The notes under the pieces: model-generated | The model's database searches: none | What the model saw: the letters and a program-made list of their open reading frames with translations, nothing else | Told to the model about the DNA's origin: nothing | Made by a program: the position numbers and the translations under genes | In this document: positions 49,001 through 61,000 of the stretch, piece by piece | Numbering within the stretch: position 1 is the stretch's first letter | How the letters are laid out: every line of letters begins with the position of its first letter | Origin: Lagopus muta | Lineage: Eukaryota > Chordata > Aves > Galliformes > Phasianidae | Direction: 5' to 3' | NCBI RefSeq assembly: GCF_023343835.1 | Contig: NC_064437.1 | Coordinates: forward strand, 24,775,001-24,839,000 | Length of the DNA stretch: 64,000 nucleotides

Positions 49001-52000
49001 GTACGGCAGCGATCCGATAAAATTAATGGAGGTGAAAATGAGGGGCATCGTGTAAGAGCACGCTCTCCCCATTATGCCTTCCAGGCTCCCTGGACATGAA
49101 GTGCAGGATATAGGTCAAATACACACGCTTGTTCTCTTTTCAAAACACACCCCCTAAAGCAAACCTATTAAACCATTTATGCAGCCAAGCTTCGAATCAG
49201 CAGGGGAAAAGGACAAGAGATTCACTTGAGCTGTGCAGGTCTCCCCAGCCTGCCTGCTGTCACACAGGACCAGCAGTATTGCACTCACCCTCATCTCCCT
49301 GCAGCCTGGTGGCACCCAGGGCAGCTCTGACCCCGCTGCCACATGGATGTCCTGCACCATATGGGCTCCAATGCCACGTTTCCAAGTGCTGCTGGCACAA
49401 AACAGGGGCTCAGGTGATGCTTGAGGCTTATCAATTAGCAATCAACTGCAAGACATTGTCCTCCCCCAGCAGCTCCTTCACTAGGTTTTTTCATTGGGAA
49501 AAACAGACAGCTGCTGATGTGCAGTGACCCAGACTCTAAGGCTGTGCCCTCCTACATTATTTTTGGCTGGCAACATCTCCACATTCAGTTCCCCTACCAG
49601 ATCCTAAATGATCATTCCAAGAGGCAGCTAAGGGGTTAAGTGCTTTCCAACATCTAAAACGCTCCAAACTACCCCGCAGGCTGCAGGCTCCCCACAGGGG
49701 CTTAGGCTTGAAGGTTGGGTCAGGCTGTTTGGTTTGTTTTTAAGAACAGAATTCAAACAAACTGGAACTCCGCACCTTCAGGGAGACGTAGAAGGCAGTG
49801 CTGAGGGTTACATCCATGGCAGTGCCCTGCAGCACTGAAGAGCAGCCAAGTGGCATTAATGGGACATCCTCCATTCATGGAGGGGATGGACCCAGACCAT
49901 CCTAGGCAGGTCATCCCACCCCCAATCCCCCCACTGGCTCCTGTATTCTCTCTCACCCACCATCCTGCAGCGCCACTCAGCTCCTGAAAAACTTCACGAC
50001 AAAACCAAATCCACTCTCTGGCAGAATGCTCTCATCAGAACAAGCCTATTGCCTTCAGCCTTGGCCATTGAGTCCCATCCTTTAATCACTTAGTTCCTTT
50101 TTCCTCCTGCCTGCGATTCTGTTTGATACCTTCCTTCCTCTTGGCCTCATTGGTATTCAGCCGGCACACAGAAATATGTTACTGCTCCAGGCAAGCAATT
50201 ATATCTCAATCTCCACTGGCTGGTCCTAGTGGCCTCTTCAGCACTGCTCAGGGGGGTAGAAAATCAAGGCATCTGCATTCTGCCCAGAGGCTCCATCTAC
50301 CGCCTGCCAGTTTTTGAGGAGCAATACATTGCCGTGTGTATGTACCACGTCAGGGTCTATTTCAACACAAGCTGCTTCATCCTATTTTTATTTTGTTTAA
50401 TGATGCGCTAGAAACCACCAGATCCACCACTAGAGAGTCTTGGGATGACTGGTAGAAGCGCACTGGACTCCTGGGAGATCTCAACACCTCTGAGAGGGGA
50501 AAGAGACTGAAGCTGATTGTGCCACGGGCTGCAGAAAACCTTCTGCAGCATAGCTGGCAGTCAGAGATGTGAGGCCCTTTGTGCTGCCACCCAGCAACAC
50601 CCCAAGCTACAAAGCTGTTCCAAGCAGCACATGTGTGAGGAAACACCGTCAGCACAAAACTGCAACACGCGAAGCTGTAGGCACAGCTTCAGCTCCTCTT
50701 GCAGGGGGTCTATTTTGGTGTGTTCTAATGAGCACATCTGCAACCTGGAGGTGCTGGGCTGTGTCAGAGGCTACTCGAGTTCAGTGTCTTGCTGCAGCAC
50801 CCGTGGCACCTCCACTTGCTGCACAGATGAGGGGGAGCTGCACGCTGCCAGGGCCACTTGCAACCTTCACTGCAGGATTTCCATTAGCATCCTCAGCTTC
50901 CCCTGTAAAAGGCAATCCCAGTGGGTACCCTGCACAAACACGCCCGCAAATTGCCCCAGAAGGTCACACGGATAAATAATGGAAGGCTTCAACCTTTGAA
51001 CTGAAGCTGTGAATGGCCACAGAGCAGGAAAACAGCCACGGGCACGTGTAGCAACTGAATTTACTGCCTGCAAAAACTGCTGATAGGCAAATACATTCGA
51101 TACCAACAGCAGCCACGGGGGAAACAGTTTCTGACATGCATTCTGAGAGAGTAATACTGTGCAGAAATTATAGCCCCTTCCAAACACAGGCAAGAGAAAA
51201 GTCGCTTTCCATCAAAGATAGACAGCAAATACTATTCCGAACGCAGTTAATATTGACTTTACTTCCAAAGAATACTATCTGTTTACCCTGCTGAATTATT
51301 CTGGGGAATGTAAACACTATATAGTATTCAACACAGGAAAAAAAAAATAAAAATCAATGCCATGTATTATTGAAGACCTGGATAAGAGCACAGCAGCCCT
51401 CGATAAGCACTCGGTGTGTCAGCCACCACTGCCAGCTGCAGGCTTTGCTGATGGCAGAAGCTGTGATAAAAGCTGTCAGAAGTCTGAGGTTATCAGGAAA
51501 CACAGCCAGGTGAGCCCTGCTGCACGATGCCAATCTGACTGTGTGGAGCAGTTCCACCTCCAGCATGAATTAGAAGCTTCTTGATCAAGGCTTGCCAAAC
51601 ACAGGCTCCTTTAACGGCAAGCCATTCAGCCCCAGATTAGGTGGAACCCAAAGGAAAGAAATCCGTATTTACAGCGTGCCCAGTGGGAATTGTTAGCACA
51701 CTGAGCACATACCCAGGTAGGCTGTGAGCGATGCGCTCCTCAACTCCACCCCAGCACACAGAGGGAGGATGAGACAGCCAGAAGTGACTTACCTCCAAGA
51801 GAAGAGCCGTCGGATGGCATCCCAAAGCACGTGCCTGCTACCACCTTATGGCTTGAAGCCAAGTCTCACCGAGCCCTCAGCCACTCTAACTATGAAGGAA
51901 GGAAGGGCAGTAGTGCTCCCCCAACCAGCGGGGATCTCTATTTAATGCTGATCGATGGCAGAGACACAATGGTGGGCTTAGTGCAGCAAAAAGGCAAACA

Positions 52001-55000
52001 GCCCTGAGGAGCACAAGCAGGACTCACTGTGAGCTGACAGGCTTTGTCAAATACCCCAACCACTTCCTAAGAACAACCTTCCCTTAGATTTTGCAAACCT
52101 CTGCTACTGCCTCAGGGCGCAATTTAAAGTAAAGCATCGGGAGATAGCACTGAAGAGCTGTCAGGAGGCAAGCTCTAATTTCTTCTCCTATTTAAATCCT
52201 GCATTTGCAGAACGGGGAAATCCCCAAATCCTGTTTTGCCTAAATAAATATATATATTCTGCTGATTTACAGTGGGTTGTGTAGGACAATATAACTGTGC
52301 CTAACTTTGAATCACCATATCATAGAATCACAGAATGGCCTGGGTTGAAAAGGACCACAATGCTCATCTAGTTCCAACCCTGTGCTATGTGCAGGGTCGC
52401 CAGCCACCAGACCAGGCTGCCCAGAGCCACATCCAGCCTGGATAAGCACTCTCATGGATAAGCATTCTTTTTGTTACGGAGATACATGATTTAATTGCAA
52501 GCTGGAGGAAGCACACCACTCCCTGCTGACAGATTGGATTTCTCTCCCAGTGTCATCTCTCACGTCTGAGAAGTGTTACCGGGGGGTGTTTAACTGAGAA
52601 GGATGGGGCTTCCAATGCAATCATTTGCCAGCAGACTCACTAATAAGAATAGCTGAATTCACTGTCAAAAATAAATGCTGTGGTCTAGTCTAGGGATTCA
52701 TAGCAACATTAAGGTTGGAAAAGACCACTAAGATCATTTAATCCAACCATCCACCATGCCCACTGACTATGTCCCTGACCAAAAAAAAATAAACCAACGG
52801 TGACTTATTGCACCTGCCAGGTTCCTGCAGCCACACAGAAGCCCAGGTTGGCACAGCCTTGGAAGGTGAACCGGTAGGCCATCCCTTTTACTTACACCTT
52901 ACTCATTAGTGCTCTCGCTTCTCCAGTCACGTTAAGCTGGGACCAGATGGATGATTCACTGCCTGGTAGGGTGCCGAGGTGCCTCTCCCCCACAGCCCTG
53001 CTGCTGGCACCACCAAGCATCCCACTTGACATTTAGAGGCCTACAAAGAATTGGAAAATGTCCCTGCGGGATTTCACGCCTCGTTTGTGCTGACACTCAG
53101 GGTGCAGAGGCAGCTCCCAACCCCACTGCCTATAAATGCGTGCCACCAGGCACAGGGCTCCCTCGGGGGGTGACTCCCCCTCCATCCACAGCATCACCTG
53201 GAGCCCTGGGTGAGCAATTAGAGCCAACGAGCTGGCATGGGAAGCCAGGCTGGCTCTGGGACGGGGGGTCAGAGGCCGGGTTGGAAATGCTTGCCCCGTG
53301 GCAATGCCTCACATACTCTGCTAATGACACTGCCACCACTCTGCCGGAAAAAAGGATCAGAAAGACTGGCTAATGAACACAACTCATTACTGAGGGCCTC
53401 CTGGGCATGGGATGACAGGGTTTCAGACCAGAAGTCGTCCTAGCTCACAGCAATGTGACAGACATTGCACATTTTGGCTCCAAATAATCACCCTGATGGA
53501 GCTGCTGGTATGCTGTGCTAAGGCAAGCAGCAGGAAGGCAGCCACTTAGGAAAGAAGACAGTTAATCCCATTACAAAGTTTGTTTTACTTCAAGAGGTCA
53601 ATCTAAGCTCTCTACAAGGCTCTTGTGACACCTAAATCAAACCATCTGGCTTGCCACAGTGCTGACAGCTGTTCCAACACAGAGAAAGAGAGATCTTGTA
53701 CTGACATGCAAGGAATAACAAAGGCAACAGGGTCTCACAAATACTATGGTTCCACTCTGCCATATATAAAAAAAAAAAAAAGGGCCCTTTTTAACTAAAA
53801 ATTTGCACTTGAACTCTAAGCATCCTTTTATTTTGCTTTGCTAGTTTCTCCCCACCCATTTCACTACCACAGGATGACAGCGTGACTGGGTTGGAAGGGA
53901 CCTCAGAGATCACCAAGCTCCACTCTCTGCCATGGGCTGCCTGTCCCCCAGTTCAGGTTGCCCAGGGCCCATCCATGCCCTGGGGCACCTCCAAGGATGG
54001 GGCACCACAGCCCTGGGCAGCAGTGCCAGCTCCTCACCACTCTCTCAGTGGTAAGTTCCCTTGACATCTAATCTAAATCTCCTTTCCTTTCATTTAAAGC
54101 CATTCCCTCTTGCTTTATCACTCTCTACCAGCGTAAATAGATGATCTCCCTCTTGTTTACAAGGTATTGCTATTTTCTGCACCAATGTCTGACTTGTTTA
54201 ATTCATTTTAGCCCCAGCTCTCACGCTGCCTCGCTCACCTCCTGCTGCAGCCATTCAGGATCACAGTTAATTACCATTCCACCTATCTGCAAATTCTCTC
54301 CACAGGGGTTACATCCTGCAGTTTCTAACACGGTGCCAACAAGCCATAAGCGACGCCCCAACTAAGCCACCAGTACTTTGGCAGGTAGAGGATGGCAGAG
54401 TTAAGACACAGCCAGGTATCCTCTGATACAGCCCCAGTAGCACCCAGTGTGCCCACCATCCCCTCACCTGGAAGCCACAGCTGTGCAGTGCTAGGACAGA
54501 CCCAGAGAGAAACAGTGACCCGTTCCAATGCAAAGTGAGCTGCACCATTCGGTGTCAAGCCTGGCAGCAACCTTAACCACTGTGATGAATGAGGAGTGGG
54601 AAACAGACCTGCAGTCTTCCACTGGGTTTCCACACAGCAGCACATTTCCCATTCATCTTCATCTGTTCAGGCCTGCTTGAAGCTCTCTATGAGTAAGAGA
54701 TGGTCCAACACCTTCATGCAGAAGCTCATTAATCTCGGGATGACTGCTGCCTCATCGGGTCATATCTCTATTCCTCGGTAAGGCAGCAAGCTTCACAGAT
54801 TTCAGCTTAAAAAAAAGCAAGTTACAGGGGACAGGGCTGCTGCTCTGCTGCACTGCAGCCAGCACACGCTGCAGTTGCTAGGTAGCTTAGAGTTACAGAT
54901 AGGCCTCATTTGCCTGTGCAAACATATCCCGGAGGACTATATTTACAGAACACGGCCTTTGCTTCCCATTCCTTTGAGCGATATAAAAATACTGAGAATT

Positions 55001-58000
55001 CTTCCTTTGGGAGCTTAGCAACAGTTGCCCTTTGGTTCCTGCTGTCTTCCCTGAAATGTGCTTGTGTTTGTGAGCTGGCAGCAGGGCGGGCAGCTCGAGT
55101 CACTGCTCACTGCTCCTGCTCTCTGTGAGGGGCTCGCATTTGAGCGGCACTAATTTAGGAGACGATAGCTTGGAGGGGGCTCTGCAAAACAAGCTTCATT
55201 CCAGGACAACGAGAGCACCAGTCTGAGAGAGGACTAACTGTGTGTACTCTGGTACCTTGGATCTAACAGCACAGCACAAAGAGCAGAGCGAGTTGCATTT
55301 GGAATCCAAACCCTAAAGAGAAAAATTGCTTTTCCAACCAGAATTATGCACTGCACAAGGGGTTATTAAACTGCAGTCCTTTGGGGAAACTGAGTCAAGA
55401 GCCTGCTGTGTCGCTGCTGGGGGGAACCTTTGCTCTAGCAGCCACAGATAAAGCAGTATCACATCGGCACATGACAGTTATTCATAACAAAGTGGCATCT
55501 GTGCATTTGTTTGGCTCCAGTTGTTTTCAACAAGTATATGAAAATCCAGCACAACAGTGCCATGTAAGTGCATTCCAGGTGAATTAGCTGGATTTTAGTG
55601 CTGACAAACCCTCCTAACCACACAGCCCATCTCCACGCAGCTGGCAGACGTGAGAAAACCTAAAGAACAACTACAAATTATTTGCTGTTCTAACTCAGTG
55701 GAGGAAGACAACCCTCCCCAGAGGGCCATGATGTTCCTCGGGACTCCCAGGGAGAACTGCCTGGTGTACATTACCTGACCTCCCAAGAAAAGGCCACAAA
55801 TTACCCTCTTCTCCTGGCAGCTGAAAGCTCTCATTCCAGACTTATAAGTCATAGACTTGCAAACAGAGGCATGAAAAACTGTTTAAATAAAACTCTAGTT
55901 AAAACAGCAATTAACAGGTTCATTACTAACTGTCATTTAGAACAGGTCTAAGTAGCAAGGATTTTTACCCGTTTGACACCTGTCTGGGGCAGTGTTGGTG
56001 TTCTGAGCAGCAAACATCCATAGCCCCTAATAGTTGTTTTGTAAATAAGAGACCAGTGTTTGCCTCTGCTATACTTAGGCAGACAGAAAGCGTGGGGGAG
56101 CAGCGCTTCTACTTCCAACAGCAACGTGGTGAACACTTGCTAAGAGTCCATCTGACTCCAAGTTTAGAGAAGGGGAAACGCATGCAAAGAACACAGATAC
56201 AATTCCAGCAGATCTGAACAGAATTAAGAAGGTCCAAGGGCGAGTTTCTGGCAGCAGGGGGATACGGCCAACAGCACTGACAAGATGTAGCAAGGTCTTC
56301 AGGCAGTGCTCACAAAACCACTGCCAGTCCGGGCGCAGTGACATTTGCAGAAGCTGTGTGATGTGTCATTTCTAAATGCCACGAAGCTCCCAAATTTTTA
56401 TTTGCTTTTGTATGACATCTACAGCTATGCACTACCAGCTGCCACTAAGAAGAGAATGGGACAGAGCAAAGCTGGGAGTCACCGAGGTCTCAGGCACTGG
56501 AAAGAGCCTGGGTTGGGCTCATAAACACCTCGTTACAGCCCACTGCCTGCCAGTTGTGTGCAGGGGCAGGCACCAGTTGTGTGTGGCAGCAATGAGAACA
56601 AGGGTCAGAGCATTGGCATGGATGCAAACCTCTTGGGGAGTAGGAAAAGGTCAAGTCCTTCCATAGGATGTTTACCCAGATGCTGGCTTTCCTCCTGTCC
56701 CAAACCTACCCCAGCCTTCCCACAGGGGGCTCTTCCACAGCGTCCCCACGGGAGGCAGAAGCATCCCTCAGCCTCCTAAAGGTAGGCACTATATATAAAC
56801 CATACCAGCACTGACCACAGCCAGGCAATCTCTACGTGCCTCATCTCACAGCATAGCAGCTGAGACTAACAGAGTGCAGGGCTGGAAGAAAAGGGCAGCA
56901 GGGTGGCACCAAGCAACTTACAATGGGAGCAAGCCCTGTGGGGGAGCAGCAGGAGGGGATGCACGAGGAGCAAGGTGAAGAGCTCTGACAGCATCCATCA
57001 CCACCGTTGTCATGCTGGGTTTGTGCCATTAAGATGCAAAGCTTGGCAAATGTTACGTGCACGGCTCCAGAACCACTGGCCACAGAAAGGTTTCTAATAA
57101 CCCTGCTTCCTCACCCACAACCAGCATGGGAACTAGGAGCATACATCCAACCCTTTTCCCTGCCTTGCCACAATCATATGTCAGGATAAGCAATAGCTCA
57201 TGAACATGTGTAGCTGTTAATTCCAGGAGATAAAGGAGGCGTATATTTTAAAATAAAAGAATACAGCTTTGAGGACTTGAGAACAATGAGAGGCAGGGTG
57301 ACTGCCTGAAGTGCAGAAACGGAAAGCTTTTTCCTTCAGAGCAAGAAGCAGAATCAAGTAATTGTTGTTTCCAGGGAGATGGGGAACTTGGGGATCAGAG
57401 CTCAATCTGCAGTTAAATGGATTGGAAACAACTCCCTGCCAGCTGCAGAAAAAAACATGGATAAAAACACACAGGAAAATCCAGAGAGGGCGTTTTCCCA
57501 GCACTGTGCACATCTCCCTGTGTTTAGGGATGACAGACAAGCTGCAACTGTTCATGAATGCCAAGGCAGAAGAATTTCCTACATTCTCCCTTTCCTTAGA
57601 CGTCTCCCACCCAACCTCCCATCACAGCAAGAACTGACAGGTATTCCAGTTTCCTCCTTTAGAGCAGGTATGCAAAAAAATACTTCAAGTAAGATCTTGA
57701 AGTACTTTTTACCAGCTAGGCAGCCCTTTGACTTTCCACTGAGATGCTTCACAGATGCTGAAAGGCCAAAGCCTACACTTGAAAGGGAAGCCAATCCTAA
57801 GTTTTTCCCCATGGAAGAGGAAAACCCCATGACTTAGCCCAGGATGTTCTCATTCAACAGAAGAAAAACTGGTGAGACATATCTGCCCCACCAGAGCTGT
57901 GCACGTAAATATTGACCACTCCTCAACAGCAGAGTCACCGATGAAAAACCAGCTCAGCACCACGACACAATACTTAAACATAAAGAAACAATACTGCGTT

Positions 58001-61000
58001 TTCACACTGCTATCACTCGAACTTGGTAAGAACGTGGCTGAGGTGGTCCTCAGCATCCCTTCTAGAGCGTGATCTGATGAGCACACCGATGGGCACATGG
58101 CCTTCCAACATAACCAGTACCTTTATGAGTGCTGTAGAGGGCTGCAAATGTCACCACAAAGAAGGTGGTGGAATATTTTCCAGCGTTAACCAGATGAAAG
58201 GCCCGTTTGTTATCGCGGTACCGGCGCAGGCACTGGATGAATCGCAACCAAGCAGGGATGCACTGGACAACTGCTCTGACTCCGTAGGAGTAGCTGTAAC
58301 AAATCTGATTATCTGCAAGAAAAAAGTGTCAGAGATACAGAGTCAGTAACTTCTATCTTTTCTTGCATATGAAAAAAACTTTACCATTTATTTATTTCCA
58401 TCTTTGAAAGATGGAGCAAAGAATGAACACAGATCGAACAACTGGGGTGAGAGGCAACTACACAAACACAGCACCATGTCACACAGGAAGCCTGAAGTCC
58501 TCTCGTTAAGGAAACAACCAAGAAAATCCCAGCTCTAACTACAACCCCCCAAGCATACCATATTTTTCTGCAGTCTTGCTCAGCACATTTAAAACAAATG
58601 TTTGTTTCTTACTCAAACTAATGGAGACAGCTTCGTTAGCTGATAGTTATTCTGAAGCATTTTATTCCAGGGTTTGGAGGACTAATCATTATCCACACGG
58701 TTATTTTATAACTTGTTTTGGTTTTGTTGAATAAGACAAATACGTAGTTAATTCCAACACTGTCATAAATGGAAGATAAAGATCAGACAGATTGGAAAAA
58801 CAAAGCGAATGCTGATGCTTATTGAAGCATGCTGCAATCTCTCTTAGCAAGTGTCAAAACCATCAGACAACACAATTTGCCAGCAGTCACTGCTTAAAAT
58901 GGAAAGAACACAGCCTAATGCAGTAGGAGCCAGGTATGGCTTTGCCACTGGGAAGGCCAAAGTCAAAATTCACACATCAGCTCTGTGACTTCCCTGGCTA
59001 GAATGGAGAGAGGCAGAGCACGCACCGCCCTGCTCTTATAGCATCAAATGTGACAAATAAGGACTTCTGAGGAAGTTTCTCAGTCCTCTCTTGCTTCAGG
59101 CTATGCTGATGGAGCCTTTAAGAACCAGGCTACAGCACTGAAAGCTGTGGTTAACGACCTCAACTCATTTTCGTGCTAAGCAACAGCAACAGGCTAAAAG
59201 CAAATACGTGGTTAAACCACTGAAATGAAACAACGCCAGGAAAATCGTTTTGTCTTTCCAATCAATAAGTGCTCTAACATCCTCTGATGAATGTGCAAGT
59301 CAGGCCAAACGACCGGGTTAGGAAACGAGCACTGATGTGAAATTCCATTTCTCTGGATGGAAGCAAGAAACGGCAGAATCTCTCCAATGCCAAGCTTACA
59401 AGAAAGGCCAGTTATTTCAGTTCCGTGTCATTGGTTGGCCTCTTCAAATCAGCTGCCTAAGAAGTTGCCTTGCTTGGTATTTTTCAGGTCATTCTGACAG
59501 CACTCACAAAGCTGACAGCATTTCTCTACCTGTATTTGCCAGAAGCCCATCACTGTCCGTCCACTGAACCTCGAAGCTGTAGAAGCAAATCATGTATTCC
59601 AGATCCATGAGTATTACAACCAGGCTGTTGAGCTGATCAGCCAGCCAGAAATCTGCGAAGCCCACCTTGTGGAAGGGAGCGGTGAACACTCGAAACTGTT
59701 GAAAGAAAAAGGAATAATTTGTGTGACATATTAGCAAAGACCCATCTGCAGCAGCAGAACATCACAGCGTCGAACAAATACGGGAATTAAACAAAAATAT
59801 TTGCAGATTTGTTGCTGATCTTTTGCTCCTGCTGAAAAAAAGAAAGATAATTGTCTCCCTATTTCAAGTACAAATAAAATTCCTGCTTCCAGACATCTAA
59901 TTCTCCTCCTGTGCTTAACTATTCATCCTCTCCAAGTTTTCATTTTCCCAACCAAGCTCGCAGTCCCCGCGTAAGAGCTCTTCCCAGTGCTCCTCATGCT
60001 GACCAGGCACTTCTGGCACTTTCTTTCAGCTACACATTACCTTAACTGATGTCCTTCAGACTTAATATCAGTCAGATAAGAAACCCATAACTTGGCTCTT
60101 AATCTGACCATGTCTCAGTGTACTTAACTGTTCTCTGGTGCTCAAAGTTGTACCAGTGAGTACCGTTATTCAGCTGGATCTCCCAAAACCTCCAGCAGGG
60201 TTTGAGAGTTAAGTTAGAATTAAAAGTTAAAGAGTTAAAGAGTTAAATAGAGAGCAGAGGAGATCCTATTAAGTGTCAGTTAAACTCCCTCTTCATCCCA
60301 GCCCACTTTCCCTCTAAGCCTCAACAGCAGTTTTGCTACATTCAAACCAGCCAGCTTTCATGGTCCATTACCTTCGATTACAACTCTCTCTACCCAGTTA
60401 GTTATAGCTACTAACGGCCAATTTCTCAAAGAGACAGCCCCAGCACCATCCTGTAGTTGAGAGATTTATGAACCTTTAAATTAATGAAAGCACAGGCTAA
60501 CAATGATCTTTTATACTGCTCTCCTTATTAACCTAAATGATACACCGTTATGGAAACCCAGGAAAGGACTGACACAACCCCAGCTGGGCTAGTAATGCCA
60601 ATTTAAGGTTCTATATTTCGAAGCCAAGGAAGGGATCAAGACTTTGAGGCATTAAATAGCAGATAGAGACCCTGACCCAGAAAGCTCCCATGCTCAGGTA
60701 GGACAGCACTTATTACAAAGGCTTGAATGTGAGGGATGGCTGCTCTCAAAGCAGCCCTGGCGTGGAAGCACTGCTGCAGAGATCAGAGAAGGTGCAGCAG
60801 CCTTCTTTCTCATACAGACCATCCCCCCCTTTTACGAGCAACCCCTTATACCATCTGATTACCTTTACTCATAGAATTTTATTTTTTCCTAACAGTTTAA
60901 TGCACACAACATCTTTATCTCTAAATTGGAGCCCTATGGATTTGGATGGTGGACCATCCAGCGGATAAAGAATCGGTTGGGTGGTTGCAGCCAGAGGGTT

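Larger units (their letters stand above)
48590..58120 (-). other. XPR1: Large XPR1 intron
   Basis: A 9.5 kb intron with three CR1 fragments (listed). A runs lie at 51342-51350 and 53769-53781. Open frames on either strand are short and unsupported. Confidence 0.75.
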
